Counted from the stretch's first letter, positions 1-8,438 are shown. The stretch is 34,839 bases of DNA from Ruminococcus flavefaciens ND2009 (GCF_000621785.1 NZ_JHXI01000020.1:1-34839); one strand, 5' to 3'. Translations and numbers: made by a program. Notes: generated by a model not told the origin, from the letters alone.

Positions 1-135
1 GCAACATCGAGAATAGCAGGCTGGTCGGCGCACAGAATTGAGGAGCTCATCAACTCCAACAAGATAATCCGTCCTGCCTACAAGGCAATATCTCCCATGC
101 GCGAGTACACCGACATGGAGAACCGAATGGACTGA
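1..135 (+). CDS. gltA: Citrate synthase, C-terminal 44 residues (5' end outside window)
   Basis: The first frame is open from base 1 to a TGA at 133-135. Its peptide begins ATSRIAGWSAHRIEEL and continues IIRPAYK, which matches the conserved C-terminal part of bacterial citrate synthase (GWSAH, then IIRPxY). Citrate synthase condenses oxaloacetate with acetyl-CoA in the cytoplasm; in anaerobes of this group it usually feeds a partial TCA branch towards 2-oxoglutarate and glutamate. Only the C-terminus is visible, so 2-methylcitrate synthase cannot be excluded. A 35-base perfect palindrome follows the stop codon directly. Confidence 0.85.
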   Translation, partial: ATSRIAGWSAHRIEELINSNKIIRPAYKAISPMREYTDMENRMD

Positions 136-170
136 CAAATCATAATTTTGCGGAGCAAAATTATGATTTG
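136..170. repeat. AT-rich perfect inverted repeat directly after gltA
   Basis: Two 15-nt arms (136-150 and 156-170) are perfect reverse complements around the 5-nt loop CGGAG. There is no U-run on the plus strand, so it is not a canonical intrinsic terminator, although it could protect a 3' end or end transcription weakly. A second element of similar make-up (AT-rich 15-nt arms, very short loop) lies at 21089-21121 after the GH74 terminator. Confidence 0.8.
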
Positions 171-173
171 AGC

Positions 174-274
174 CCTTAGCCCTTAGCCGTTAGCTAATGT
201 AGGGGACGCCGCCCTCGGCGTCCCGCGAGATATATTACACGCCCAACGGGACGCCGAGGGCGGCGTCCCCTACA
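174..274. repeat. Heptamer array plus nested GC-rich inverted repeat
   Basis: Three heptamers (CCTTAGC, CCTTAGC, CGTTAGC; 174-194) are followed by two 28-nt arms, 198-225 and 247-274, that are perfect reverse complements separated by 21 nt. Each arm starts TGTAGGGG and is itself a hairpin (GGGACGCCG, loop CCCT, CGGCGTCCC). The left-arm sequence recurs identically at 5901-5928. No gene lies between 136 and 333; the aldose-epimerase promoter must lie in or after this element. Confidence 0.9.
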
Positions 275-333
275 AATGTAAATTATAATTTAACTTACAG
301 ATGACATAAAAATCCGAAAGGAAAGTGATATAA

Positions 334-1347
334 ATGGCAAACACAGCAGAATTATTTGAATGGAAGGGAACTACCTGCGTAAAGCTCAGCGCAGGAGGAT
401 ACGAAGCATGGGTAGCTAACGAGATAGGCTCCAATGTTATCCGTCTCCGCGACAACACAAACGGACTGGAGTTCTTCCGCTTCAGCGAGGACAACACTGC
501 CGACACCATAAAGCAGTCCGCAGAGGTATGGGGACTCCCCACACTCTACCTGCCCAACCGCTTTGCAGACGGCGTACTGAAGACCTCCGACGCGGTGTAT
601 CAGCTTCCCGTAAACGAAAAGGCTCCCTACAACAACCACATACACGGCTTCCTCCACAAGAGAGCCCACGAGGTAGTGGAGTACAGCGCCGATGACAACT
701 GCGCATGGGTAAAGACTCGCTATGTCTATGACGAGAAGGACGAGTTCTTCAAATATCTTCCCGTCCGTTTCACAGCCGAGTACACATTCACACTGTCCGC
801 ACAGGGACTGGAGCAGAATATCCGCTTCATCAACACCGACGGCATGAAGGTGCTTCCCATGTCGCTGGCATCACATACAACTATCAATTCTCCCTTTGTT
901 GACGGCGCCAGGGAGGAGGATATACGCCTGACAGTGCCAATAGGCAAGAGGTGTGAGCTCAACGAGCGCTGCCTGCCCACCGAGAACCTGAAGGTGCCCA
1001 CCATGCACGACCTGGAGTATAAGAACGGCGTGAAGAAGCCCGTTCTTCAGGTAGTTGACAACGAGATGTATTTTGCTGAGTATGCCGACCTTGACGGCGA
1101 GAAGTTCCACGGCGTTATCGCTGAGGACATCGCCAGCGGCAAGAAGCTCTGCTATGAGGTATCGGAGGAGTACGGCTTCTGGATAATCTGGAATGACCGC
1201 GGCTTCAACCATTACTTCTGTCCCGAGCCCATGACCGCAATGATAGACGCTCCCAATCTGAGCCTGCCTGCCGACGTTACGGGCTACCGCGAGGTAAAGC
1301 CGGGAGATGTTTTCGAGACTCACGAAAGATTTTTCACAAAGCTTTGA
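334..1347 (+). CDS. Aldose 1-epimerase-like (galactose mutarotase-like) protein
   Basis: This 337-residue protein has the beta-sandwich mutarotase signature: an IGSNVIRLRD strand near residue 32, GLPTLYLPNRFADG near 67-80 (compare the NR motif of GalM), and a histidine pair in NNHIHGF (His102, His104). The family interconverts alpha and beta anomers of aldoses in the cytoplasm. It is related to GalM but divergent, so the sugar cannot be named. ATG 334 is preceded by AAAGGAAAG at a normal distance. It sits alone between citrate synthase and a hairpin terminator. In a genome with cellobiose phosphorylase it could equilibrate glucose anomers, but that is inference. Confidence 0.8.
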   Translation: MANTAELFEWKGTTCVKLSAGGYEAWVANEIGSNVIRLRDNTNGLEFFRFSEDNTADTIKQSAEVWGLPTLYLPNRFADGVLKTSDAVYQLPVNEKAPYNNHIHGFLHKRAHEVVEYSADDNCAWVKTRYVYDEKDEFFKYLPVRFTAEYTFTLSAQGLEQNIRFINTDGMKVLPMSLASHTTINSPFVDGAREEDIRLTVPIGKRCELNERCLPTENLKVPTMHDLEYKNGVKKPVLQVVDNEMYFAEYADLDGEKFHGVIAEDIASGKKLCYEVSEEYGFWIIWNDRGFNHYFCPEPMTAMIDAPNLSLPADVTGYREVKPGDVFETHERFFTKL

Positions 1348-1348
1348 T

Positions 1349-1383
1349 AAATGCAGGGACGACCACCGGTCGTCCCTGCATTT
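1349..1383. terminator. Hairpin after the aldose-epimerase gene
   Basis: Perfect 16-nt arms (1349-1364, 1368-1383) around the loop ACC begin two bases after the stop codon. The right arm ends in TTT and GCGTTTTTA follows, so it is a plausible intrinsic terminator. The GGGACGACC/GGTCGTCCC core resembles the hairpins of the TGTAGGGG repeat family, so a repeat may have been recruited as a terminator. Confidence 0.7.
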
Positions 1384-1393
1384 GCGTTTTTAT

Positions 1394-1532
1394 ATGACAA
1401 ATACATCACATCTTGCAAAAAGAGAGTGTGTTATTTGTACACTCCTCCAAAAGTGATGGATTTGTCACTTTTTCTATTGACATTCTCTGATATGGGTGAT
1501 ATAATTGTCACAGAAAGTGATGAATACATCAC
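1394..1532 (+). promoter_or_regulatory. Sigma-A promoter with three matching 16-bp operator-like palindromes
   Basis: The promoter is TTGACA (1477-1482), a 17-nt spacer, and TATAAT (1500-1505). Three 16-mers share one consensus: 1394-1409 read on the minus strand (GTGATGTATTTGTCAT), 1453-1468 (GTGATGGATTTGTCAC) and 1517-1532 (GTGATGAATACATCAC). They are spaced 59 and 64 bp apart, about six helical turns. The second lies just upstream of the -35 and the third just downstream of the -10. A degenerate palindrome (AGTGT...ACACT) lies at 1425-1443. The likely ligand is the XRE repressor encoded last in this operon; that assignment is inference. Confidence 0.8.
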
Positions 1533-1550
1533 ACAAAAGGAGTGATCATT

Positions 1551-2006
1551 ATGAATAAAAAGATGATGTCACAGAAAGCGCAGGCTTTATCGGAATTCGT
1601 ATCATCTATGGTGATGATAATACTGTTTATCTGCGGAATGCTTGAAAAGATATACCACACCAGAGTATTTCATCATATTATCAATGTGCTGTCTCCGCTT
1701 ATCCTCATTGGGATCGTATTTTTTTGTGCTATGTCATCGAAGTACAAAAAGCAGCCAAGTGACGAGCTTTCCCGTGAACTCATGCTGAAAGCCACAGATA
1801 TCGCAGTAAGAGTTGAGCTTTGCGCAGCATTGCTCGTTGGTATTTTCATGCACTTGCACGGAAACCACAGGCATTTTGAATATTACAGCATCGAGGGCAG
1901 TGACGTGTGTATATTCGCTGCCTTTTTGTGCGGAGTATTCTTAGCAGCCAAGAACATTACTTTCCTATGGCTTGACAGAACTCCCAAGGCAGAGGAGGAA
2001 GAATAA
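1551..2006 (+). CDS. Small integral membrane protein, paralog 1 of 3
   Basis: The protein is 151 residues from ATG 1551, chosen because AGGAG (1538-1542) lies 8 nt upstream; an in-frame GTG at 1542 overlaps that Shine-Dalgarno. Four hydrophobic stretches are visible (near MVMIILFICGML, INVLSPLILIGIVFF, VELCAALLVGIFM and VCIFAAFLCGVFLAA). A cytoplasmic-type segment KQPSDELSRELMLKA sits between TM2 and TM3, and the tail is LDRTPKAEEEE. The two following proteins share this layout. Membrane proteins encoded with a small XRE regulator are common in Firmicutes, but no function can be stated. The stop overlaps the next start (TAATG). Confidence 0.8.
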   Translation: MNKKMMSQKAQALSEFVSSMVMIILFICGMLEKIYHTRVFHHIINVLSPLILIGIVFFCAMSSKYKKQPSDELSRELMLKATDIAVRVELCAALLVGIFMHLHGNHRHFEYYSIEGSDVCIFAAFLCGVFLAAKNITFLWLDRTPKAEEEE

Positions 2007-2479
2007 TGAGCATAAGAAGTTTATTTGAAGCCGATACCACGGCAAAAAAGCCTGCGGTGGAGCTCCACAGCTATCATAAATTTGCAGCTGCAGGTTATCT
2101 GCTGGGTTCCTTCACCTTTTTGGGCATGGCGATGATAAACAGACATAATTTTGCGGTACTTACCGTACTTCTGGCAGCTGCCGCCGTTATCGAGCTTATC
2201 ATGTGTGTTAAGTTTTTCGCCATGATAAAGGGACACACCATACAGCAGGCGGACGAGCTTGCACGTCAGATAATGTACAAGGCAGGCAGACTTACGGCAG
2301 GAGCACTCATAATTGTCGGCGGCATTATTGAGCTGATATTTGCCGCAACAGGAGCAAGCTTCACCATCGACGGCTCAAATGCAGCCTGTCTCCTGTTCGG
2401 GGTATGCCTTTTTACAGCAGGGCTCAGGAGCCTGTTTTTCGTGCTTCTTGACCGCACGGACAGCGAGGAGGAAGAATAA
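2006..2479 (+). CDS. Small integral membrane protein, paralog 2 of 3
   Basis: This 157-residue protein has four predicted membrane segments and the internal motif QQADELARQIMYKAGRL, aligned with the DELSR...KA motif of the previous gene. It ends LLDRTDSEEEE. Its ATG overlaps the upstream TAA by one base, and its ribosome binding site, GAGGAGG, lies inside the codons for the acidic tail of the upstream protein, so translation is probably coupled. Function is unknown; a membrane complex with its two paralogs is plausible from the gene arrangement only. Confidence 0.8.
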   Translation: MSIRSLFEADTTAKKPAVELHSYHKFAAAGYLLGSFTFLGMAMINRHNFAVLTVLLAAAAVIELIMCVKFFAMIKGHTIQQADELARQIMYKAGRLTAGALIIVGGIIELIFAATGASFTIDGSNAACLLFGVCLFTAGLRSLFFVLLDRTDSEEEE

Positions 2480-2901
2480 TGGAAAAGGCGAAGAAAAAGT
2501 TTTCATACAGTGATTTTCACAGACTGATATTCGTTATAGCGCTGGTCCCTGTAATGCTATTTGTTTTTCATAAGATACAGGGCAGGGAATACGGCGACAA
2601 GCTTTCCATACTCCTGGGAATGGCTATATTTGCAGCATTGCAGGCGGCAGTCCAGTCCATATTCTATAAACTTGAGAAAAAGGACGAAATGGTGCGGTAC
2701 AACCTTGCAAGAGCAAACCGGATAGTACTGTTTGCGGTGCTTGCAGTGCTGTTTGCTGCGGTTATCGTGAACGACTATTTTTACAAGGGACTTATCTGCT
2801 CTGATCTCTGCTGGATAACGGTAATGAGTGCCATTGGACTGCGAAGCTTTCTTTTCATATGCTTTGACGCTGTGTCAAACAAAGATACGGAGGAAGAATA
2901 A
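2479..2901 (+). CDS. Small integral membrane protein, paralog 3 of 3
   Basis: This 140-residue protein is the most divergent of the three. It has four hydrophobic segments, an internal [17 protein letters not shown] corresponding to the DEL-R-KA motif of the others, and the acidic tail NKDTEEE. It is coupled to its neighbours on both sides by TAATG overlaps with the same GGAGGAAGAA context. Co-transcription with the XRE gene is all but certain from the overlaps. No enzymatic motif is visible. Confidence 0.8.
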   Translation: MEKAKKKFSYSDFHRLIFVIALVPVMLFVFHKIQGREYGDKLSILLGMAIFAALQAAVQSIFYKLEKKDEMVRYNLARANRIVLFAVLAVLFAAVIVNDYFYKGLICSDLCWITVMSAIGLRSFLFICFDAVSNKDTEEE

Positions 2902-3104
2902 TGCCCGAGCTGAAAACAAAACTGAAGGAATACCGTGCAAAGCATGATATGAAGCAGGGGGAGCTTGCGGAGCTGGTGGGAGTCCGCCGCGAGACCATAA
3001 TCCGCCTTGAAAAGGGACTATATAATCCGTCACTGAAGCTTGCCATGGACATAGCGGCAGTGTTCCACACCACCGTTGAGGAACTTTTCTCCTTTGAGGA
3101 ATGA
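2901..3104 (+). CDS. XRE/Cro-CI family helix-turn-helix repressor
   Basis: The protein is 67 residues and is essentially a single HTH_3 domain: [20 protein letters not shown], followed by the recognition helix region [11 protein letters not shown] and [15 protein letters not shown]. Stand-alone regulators of this size (the YozG/YvaO-like group) bind palindromic operators as dimers. It is the last gene of the operon and overlaps the previous stop (TAATG). The three GTGATG...CATCAC-type palindromes round the operon promoter fit autorepression. DNA binding is well supported by the fold; the operator assignment is inference. Confidence 0.92.
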   Translation: MPELKTKLKEYRAKHDMKQGELAELVGVRRETIIRLEKGLYNPSLKLAMDIAAVFHTTVEELFSFEE

Positions 3105-3167
3105 GCGTAAGGCATATTGCACAAAAATTGGTCAGAAAATAATACACAGCAATTTTGGAATAATCTA

Positions 3168-3196
3168 TTGTATTATAAATGAAAATGTGGTATAAT
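3168..3196 (+). promoter_or_regulatory. Promoter of cellobiose phosphorylase
   Basis: TTGTAT (3168-3173), a 17-nt spacer and TATAAT (3191-3196) lie about 55 bp before the ATG of the GH94 gene. No clear operator palindrome is visible in the short leader. Confidence 0.65.
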
Positions 3197-3251
3197 ATTA
3201 CAAATGTGGGCTTTTTGTCCGCTTTGTCACCAAAAATAAAGGAGTAATATT

Positions 3252-5738
3252 ATGAAGTTCGGATTTTTTGACGACGCTAAGAAGGAATATGTTATCAATT
3301 CCCCTAAGACTCCCTATCCGTGGATAAACTACCTCGGCAATCAGGGATTTTTCTCACTTATTTCCAATACAGCAGGCGGCTACTGCTTCTACAAGGACGC
3401 ACGCCTCAGACGTATCACACGCTATCGCTATAACAACGTACCCCTTGATATGGGCGGACGTTATTTCTATATCAACGACAACGGAACCATCTGGAATCCC
3501 GGCTGGTCTCCTGTGAAGACACCTCTCGATTTCTACGAGTGCCGCCACGGTATGGGCTATACCGTTATCACAGGCAAGAAGAACGACCTGAAGGCTGAGG
3601 TAACATTCTTTGTTCCCCAGAACTACGACGGTGAAGTTCAGCAGGTAGTTCTCACCAACGATGGCAAGGAAGCAAAGAGCTTCTCCATCTTCTCCATCGC
3701 TGAGTGGTGTCTCTGGGACGCACAGGACGACTGCACAAACTTCCAGAGAAACTTCTCCACAGGCCGTGTTGAGATCGAAGGATCAACTATCTACCACGTA
3801 ACAGAGTACAGAGACAGACGTAACCACTACGCTTTCTATACTGTAAACGATACTATCGACGGCTACGATACAGACCGTGATGCCTTCCTGGGAAGCATCT
3901 ACAACGGCTGGGACAACCCCGAGACCGTAAAGGCAGACAAGCCCGCAAACTCATTTGCTGACGGCTGGTCACCTGTAGCTTCTCACTACAAGAAGGTGAC
4001 ACTGGCTCCCGGCGAGTCCAAGACACTCATCTATATCCTCGGCTACGCTGAGAACCCCCAGGACAAGAAGTTCGCTGCTGAAAAGCCTGCAAACCTCCTC
4101 ACAAGAGAGACATGGGTCCTCAACAAGGAGAAGGCTTATGCAATGATCGAGAAGTACAACACTCCCGAGAAGGTAGCAGCAGGACTTGAGGAGCTCCGCA
4201 ACACATGGAACGATCTCCTCTCAATCTTCAATGTAAACACACCTGATGACAAGGTAAACAGAATGGTAAATATCTGGAACCAGTATCAGTGTATGGTAAC
4301 ATTCAACCTTTCACGTTCCGCTTCATACTTCGAGAGCGGTATCGGCAGAGGCATGGGCTTCCGTGACTCCAACCAGGATATCCTCGGATTTGTACACCAG
4401 ATCCCCGAGCGTGCAAGAGAGAGACTTATCGACATCGCTTCAACACAGCTTTCAGACGGCGGCTGCTACCACCAGTACCAGCCTCTTACAAAGAAGGGCA
4501 ACGCTGACATCGGCGGCGACTTCTCTGACGATCCGCTCTGGATGATCCTTTCTGTTGCAGCATATATCAAGGAGACAGGCGACTGGGGCATTCTGGACGC
4601 AAACGTTCCCTTTGATGATGATCCCAACGGCAAGCACACAATGCTTGAGCACCTCAACGTTTCCTTCTATCACATCGTAAACAACCTCGGACCTCACGGT
4701 CTTCCCCTTGCAATGAGAGCTGACTGGAACGACTGTATCAACCTTTCATGCTTCTCAGACACACCCGGTGAGTCCTTCCAGACCTACACCAACCCCAAGT
4801 TCGCAGCAGAGGGCGGCTACTCAAAGGTTGCTGAGTCCGCATTCGTTGCAGCACTCTTCACATACACAGGTCCTGCATTCGTAGGGATCCTTGAGCATCT
4901 CGGAAAGGCTGACGAGGCTGCAAAGGCTCAGGCTGAGATCGACAAGATGAAGAAGAACGTAATGGAATCCGCATTCGACGGCGACTGGTTCATCAGAGCT
5001 TATGACGCAAACGGCGAGAAGATGGGCTCCAAGGAGTGCGAGGAGGGCAAGATCTTCATCGAGCCCCAGGGCTTCGCAGTAATGTCAGAGATCGGTAAGG
5101 ACGTAGGAGCAGACATCAAGACTCTGAACTCCATCGACAAGTACCTCAACTGCGAGTATGGTCTCGTTCTCAATAACCCTGCATTCACAAAGTATTATAT
5201 ACAGTACGGCGAGATCTCCACATATCCCGGCGGATACAAGGAGAACGCAGGTATCTTCACACACAACAATGCATGGATCATCTGCGCAGAGGCTTACGTC
5301 GGACGCGGTGACAAGGCATTTGAGTATTACAGCAAGATAGCTCCCGCATTCACAGAGGAGACATCTGATATCCACAAGACAGAGCCTTATGTATACGGTC
5401 AGATGATCGGCGGTAAGGACGCAAAGAACTTCGGTCAGGGCAAGAACTCATGGCTCACAGGAACAGCTGCATGGAACATGGTAGCTATTTCCCAGTACAT
5501 TCTCGGTGTACAGCCTGTGTTTGACGGTCTGAAGGTAGATCCTTCCATTCCTCACGAGTGGGACGGCTTCACAGCAGTCCGTAAGTTCCGCGGCGCAACC
5601 TTCAACATCACAGTCAAGAACCCCGAGCACGTTTGCAAGGGCGTAAAGACAATGACAGTTGACGGCAAGGCAGTAGAGGGAAATGTTATCCCCGTATGCG
5701 AGAGCGGCACACACGAAGTAGAGATCGTAATGGGCTGA
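3252..5738 (+). CDS. cbpA: Cellobiose phosphorylase, glycoside hydrolase family 94
   Basis: At 828 residues it has the full length of the family. The N-terminus ([49 protein letters not shown]) and the core ([47 protein letters not shown]) closely follow characterised cellobiose phosphorylases. Asp491 in RADWNDC aligns with the catalytic general acid of the family. The enzyme phosphorolyses cellobiose to alpha-glucose 1-phosphate and glucose in the cytoplasm, saving ATP. There is no signal peptide. AAAGGAG lies 7 nt before ATG 3252. Cellodextrin or other beta-glucoside phosphorylases are the alternatives, but the similarity is strongest to the cellobiose enzyme. Confidence 0.95.
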   Translation: MKFGFFDDAKKEYVINSPKTPYPWINYLGNQGFFSLISNTAGGYCFYKDARLRRITRYRYNNVPLDMGGRYFYINDNGTIWNPGWSPVKTPLDFYECRHGMGYTVITGKKNDLKAEVTFFVPQNYDGEVQQVVLTNDGKEAKSFSIFSIAEWCLWDAQDDCTNFQRNFSTGRVEIEGSTIYHVTEYRDRRNHYAFYTVNDTIDGYDTDRDAFLGSIYNGWDNPETVKADKPANSFADGWSPVASHYKKVTLAPGESKTLIYILGYAENPQDKKFAAEKPANLLTRETWVLNKEKAYAMIEKYNTPEKVAAGLEELRNTWNDLLSIFNVNTPDDKVNRMVNIWNQYQCMVTFNLSRSASYFESGIGRGMGFRDSNQDILGFVHQIPERARERLIDIASTQLSDGGCYHQYQPLTKKGNADIGGDFSDDPLWMILSVAAYIKETGDWGILDANVPFDDDPNGKHTMLEHLNVSFYHIVNNLGPHGLPLAMRADWNDCINLSCFSDTPGESFQTYTNPKFAAEGGYSKVAESAFVAALFTYTGPAFVGILEHLGKADEAAKAQAEIDKMKKNVMESAFDGDWFIRAYDANGEKMGSKECEEGKIFIEPQGFAVMSEIGKDVGADIKTLNSIDKYLNCEYGLVLNNPAFTKYYIQYGEISTYPGGYKENAGIFTHNNAWIICAEAYVGRGDKAFEYYSKIAPAFTEETSDIHKTEPYVYGQMIGGKDAKNFGQGKNSWLTGTAAWNMVAISQYILGVQPVFDGLKVDPSIPHEWDGFTAVRKFRGATFNITVKNPEHVCKGVKTMTVDGKAVEGNVIPVCESGTHEVEIVMG

Positions 5739-5746
5739 GCCCAATG

Positions 5747-5777
5747 AAAAAGGCGGACTTAAAAAGTCCGCCTTTTT
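5747..5777 (+). terminator. Intrinsic terminator of cellobiose phosphorylase
   Basis: Perfect 14-nt arms (5747-5760, 5764-5777) with an AAA loop form a stem AAGGCGGACTT/AAGTCCGCCTT flanked by A5 and T5. It lies eight bases after the stop codon and could work in both directions. Confidence 0.95.
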
Positions 5778-5781
5778 AGTT

Positions 5782-6010
5782 ATCAGTTGTTAGTGCTTAG
5801 TGCATAGAATGGGCGCACAGTGTGCGCCCGAGGAAAAACGCTATATGTAGGGGCGGCGTTTCGCCGCCCGCTAATAGCCGTAAAATTTTGAATGATCAAT
5901 TGTAGGGGACGCCGCCCTCGGCGTCCCGCCACACGAAAAGACAAACCGCGGTACGTATGGAACGACGTTCCGCAAAAACGAGCGGATATTACGGTAATGG
6001 TGAAAATGCA
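5782..6010. repeat. Cluster of heptamer repeats and GC-rich hairpins
   Basis: In order: degenerate heptamers CAGTTGT, TAGTGCT, TAGTGCA, TAGAATG (5784-5811); hairpin GGGCGCAC/GTGCGCCC (5811-5829); TGTAGGGG hairpin with stem GGGCGGCG/CGCCGCCC (5846-5871); a 28-nt copy (5901-5928) identical to the arm at 198-225; and a partial GCAGGGGCGTC element near 6008. No coding potential is seen. The region fills the gap between the GH94 terminator and the next gene. Confidence 0.85.
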
Positions 6011-6050
6011 GGGGCGTCAGCTCCATATAAATAAGTAAAAGGAGGATAAC

Positions 6051-6494
6051 ATGGACAAACTATACACATGGGCACTTGCCCTTATTCTTGTGGGCGTGAT
6101 ACTGATGGCATTCGGCATCGTTACCAGAGTCCAGCGAAAAATGCTTGAGGGAGACCTTGAGCGCTTTGACGCGGTGGTGACGAAGCTGAAGCCCGTGACG
6201 AAAAGGTACAATTACGGCAACGCAGTCACTCTCTACGCGGAGTACACCGTGAACGGAAAGCTCACAGAGGGCTATTTTTACACCAGCCTGCCCTCGAAGA
6301 TGTTCCCCTACCGCCCTGGGGACTCCATCGTCATCAAGGTCGATCCCATGCACCCAACGGTGTTCATGATCGAGGAGATGGAGAACGATCCCGAGCTTGA
6401 AAGGCAGTACAAGTCGGCGCCGCTTGTGATCGGCATGGGCGCGGCAGTCCTCGCCGCAGGTGTGGTGCTGCTCATTCTTCACATTATGAAATAA
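6051..6494 (+). CDS. DUF3592-like membrane protein
   Basis: This 147-residue protein has an N-terminal membrane segment (WALALILVGVILMAFGI), a central soluble beta-rich part, and a C-terminal segment (VIGMGAAVLAAGVVLLILHI). The soluble part contains VTLYAEYTVNGKL and YRPGDSIVIKVDPMHP, the pattern of DUF3592 proteins (two TMs flanking a small barrel; function unknown). AAAGGAGG lies just before ATG 6051. It stands alone between a repeat cluster and its own terminator. Part of the phage cassette downstream it is not, since the terminator at 6501 separates them. Confidence 0.75.
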   Translation: MDKLYTWALALILVGVILMAFGIVTRVQRKMLEGDLERFDAVVTKLKPVTKRYNYGNAVTLYAEYTVNGKLTEGYFYTSLPSKMFPYRPGDSIVIKVDPMHPTVFMIEEMENDPELERQYKSAPLVIGMGAAVLAAGVVLLILHIMK

Positions 6495-6500
6495 ACCGCG

Positions 6501-6530
6501 TCCCCGGGTAGTAATATCCGGGGATTTTTT
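6501..6530 (+). terminator. Intrinsic terminator after the DUF3592-like gene
   Basis: Stem TCCCCGG (6501-6507) / CCGGGGA (6518-6524), followed by T6 at 6525-6530. Confidence 0.9.
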
Positions 6531-6620
6531 ATAGGTTATGCACAGAAACGGATGTTCTGATTTGTGCAGGTATACAAAGTCAAAAACTTTTTTTCAGTTA
6601 TACAACGGTTTTCCATTGTT

Positions 6621-6666
6621 TTGACCCCCTTTCCGGACTACTTATGAACGGCGTCTTCGTTCATAA
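6621..6666 (+). promoter_or_regulatory. Weak promoter overlapping an operator-like palindrome before the phage-type cassette
   Basis: TTGACC (6621-6626), a 16-nt spacer and TATGAA (6643-6648) form a weak promoter. A perfect 9-nt inverted repeat, TTATGAACG (6642-6650) / CGTTCATAA (6658-6666), covers the -10 and likely start site, five bases before the ribosome binding site of the TerS-like gene. It could be a repressor operator or an mRNA hairpin. It does not match the Firmicute LexA box, whose half-sites are much closer together. Confidence 0.45.
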
Positions 6667-6687
6667 CCGAAAGGAGGTCATATTTTT

Positions 6688-7167
6688 TTGAACAGAAACA
6701 CAAAAGCAAGGCTGAACTCTTTCTGCTGCAATTATGTAACTTTGGGCAGCGTCGAGGAGGCGGCTGTCAGGGCAGGCTTCCCCCGTGAGACCGCCCTTTC
6801 CGAGGGTATAGAGCTGCTCAGGACAGAGGAGTGCCGACAGCTCATATCACAGCTTCGCGGGCTCCTTGCCGACAGTGGCACCGTAGCCGCGGGACTTAAA
6901 CGTCTTGCCTTCGGAAGCTGCACCGACGCGGTGTATCTGGTCTTTGCCGATGAGCTTCCCCCTGCGGAGGTCATCGGCAGGCTGGACCTTTTCAACGTCT
7001 CGGAGATAAAGCGCGTAAAAGGCGGAGGAGTCGAGGTGAAGCTGTTTGACAGGCTGAAGGCATTGGAGAAGCTTTTCGAGCTGGAGAACGCCTTCAATGA
7101 CCGCGATAAGGCGGAAAGCCTCATAAAGGCGCTGACTGCTGAGGGGGAGAGCGATGATGATAACTGA
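6688..7167 (+). CDS. Phage-type terminase small subunit (TerS-like)
   Basis: This 159-residue protein begins at TTG 6688, which has AAGGAGG (6671-6677) 10 nt upstream; no better ATG lies nearby. The N-terminal part (FCCNYVTLGSVEEAAVRAGFPRE) looks like the DNA-binding helix-turn-helix of small terminases (LGSVEEAAVRAG), and the C-terminal RLKALEKLFELEN helix resembles the oligomerisation segment. The role in the family is recognition of viral DNA for packaging and control of the large subunit. It overlaps the TerL start by 14 nt. The assignment rests mainly on position before TerL together with the HTH pattern. Confidence 0.75.
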   Translation: MNRNTKARLNSFCCNYVTLGSVEEAAVRAGFPRETALSEGIELLRTEECRQLISQLRGLLADSGTVAAGLKRLAFGSCTDAVYLVFADELPPAEVIGRLDLFNVSEIKRVKGGGVEVKLFDRLKALEKLFELENAFNDRDKAESLIKALTAEGESDDDN

Positions 7168-8401
7168 GTTCTCACACAAGCAGCTCCTCGCCATGAAGTG
7201 GTGGAATATGCGCAGCTACGGCGACCGCGATGCCATAATCTGCGACGGAGCGGTGCGAAGCGGCAAGACTCTTTCCATGTCCCTGGGCTTTATATTCTGG
7301 GCGAGCAAGTGCTTCAAGGGGAGCTCCTTTGCCATGTGCGGCAAGACCATAACCTCCCTGCGCAGGAATGTGATAACGCCCATGCTGCCGCTGCTGACCG
7401 AGTACGGCTATACCATAACGGAAAAGGTCAGCAGGAACTACTTCGATATGACCTTTCTCGGCAGCACCAACAGGGTGTACCTTTTCGGCGGCAAGGACGA
7501 GGGCTCCGCGGCGCTGATACAGGGAATGACTCTCTCGGGAGTATTCTTCGACGAGGTTGCGCTCATGCCCCGCTCCTTCGTGGAGCAGGCACTTGCACGA
7601 TGTTCCGTCAGCGGCTCGAAAATGTGGTTCAACTGTAATCCCGACAATCCCTCCCACTGGTTCTACAATGAGTGGATAAAGAAGCTCAGGCAGAAAAACG
7701 CCCTGTACCTTCACTTCACCATGGAGGACAATCCTTCGCTGACAAAGAGGGTCAGGGAGCGCTATGAGCGTATGTACTCGGGCACCTTTTACGACCGCTT
7801 CGTGCTGGGCAAATGGACCGCCTCACAGGGCGTGGTCTATCCCATGTTCAGCGCGGAGAAGCACATTTTCAGCGGCGATATTGACTGCGAGAGATACGTC
7901 ATCTCCTGCGATTACGGCACCGTAAATCCCTCGTCCTTCGGGCTCTGGGGACTCAGCGGCGGAGTCTGGTACAGGCTCAGGGAGTATTATTACGACTCCC
8001 GACGGGAAGGCTCTTCCCGCACCGATGAGGAGCACTACGCCGCCCTTGAGGAGCTGGCAGGGGACAGAGCCGTGGAAAAGGTCATAGTTGACCCCTCTGC
8101 CGCCAGCTTTATCGAGTGCATAAGACGCCACGGAAAATTCCCCGTGGCAAAGGCGGATAACGACGTTATATCGGGTATCCGTCAGGTCAGCACGGCGCTC
8201 AAGCAGGGCAGGCTCCGCTTTCATGAGTCCTGCCGCGACATCATCAGGGAGTTTTCCCTGTACTGCTGGAACGAGAGGGCAGGGGCGGACGCTCCCGTAA
8301 AGGAGAATGACCACGCAATGGACGATATGCGCTATTTTGTGGCGGATATGGTCAGGTCACAGGGCGGCGGCGAGCTCATAGCGCTGTCCGTTGCCCGATG
8401 A
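7154..8401 (+). CDS. Phage terminase large subunit (TerL)
   Basis: This 415-residue protein has both activities of a packaging motor. Walker A is GAVRSGKT (32-39) and Walker B LSGVFFDE (127-134) of the ATPase. The RNase H-like nuclease has SCDYG (Asp253), VIVDPSA (Asp313) and the DHAMDDMRYF segment (386-395). The family belongs to the PBSX-like group of Firmicute terminases. All catalytic acidic residues expected are present, so the gene is intact rather than decayed. It starts inside the 3' end of the TerS-like gene (ATGATG at 7154), with GGGGGAG upstream. Confidence 0.95.
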   Translation: MMITEFSHKQLLAMKWWNMRSYGDRDAIICDGAVRSGKTLSMSLGFIFWASKCFKGSSFAMCGKTITSLRRNVITPMLPLLTEYGYTITEKVSRNYFDMTFLGSTNRVYLFGGKDEGSAALIQGMTLSGVFFDEVALMPRSFVEQALARCSVSGSKMWFNCNPDNPSHWFYNEWIKKLRQKNALYLHFTMEDNPSLTKRVRERYERMYSGTFYDRFVLGKWTASQGVVYPMFSAEKHIFSGDIDCERYVISCDYGTVNPSSFGLWGLSGGVWYRLREYYYDSRREGSSRTDEEHYAALEELAGDRAVEKVIVDPSAASFIECIRRHGKFPVAKADNDVISGIRQVSTALKQGRLRFHESCRDIIREFSLYCWNERAGADAPVKENDHAMDDMRYFVADMVRSQGGGELIALSVAR

Positions 8402-8438
8402 GAACGTGACGCCGTTCAGTACGAAAGAAGGAGGAATT

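Noticed and set aside
1351..1545. 64-codon plus-strand ORF after the aldose-epimerase gene
   Set aside because: It runs through the terminator, the operators and the promoter of the next operon, has no ribosome binding site, and its composition is that of regulatory DNA.
5085..5375. Minus-strand ORFs of 60-100 codons inside cellobiose phosphorylase
   Set aside because: They are antisense to a strongly conserved gene and have neither ribosome binding sites nor recognisable products.
6642..6666. LexA box upstream of the phage-type cassette
   Set aside because: The GAAC and GTTC half-sites are nine bases apart, whereas the Firmicute box CGAAC-N4-GTTCG needs a much closer spacing.
7198..7638. 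146-codon ORF inside TerL in another frame
   Set aside because: TerL has all catalytic motifs in the main frame; the other frame shows no domain and arises from GC-rich codon bias.
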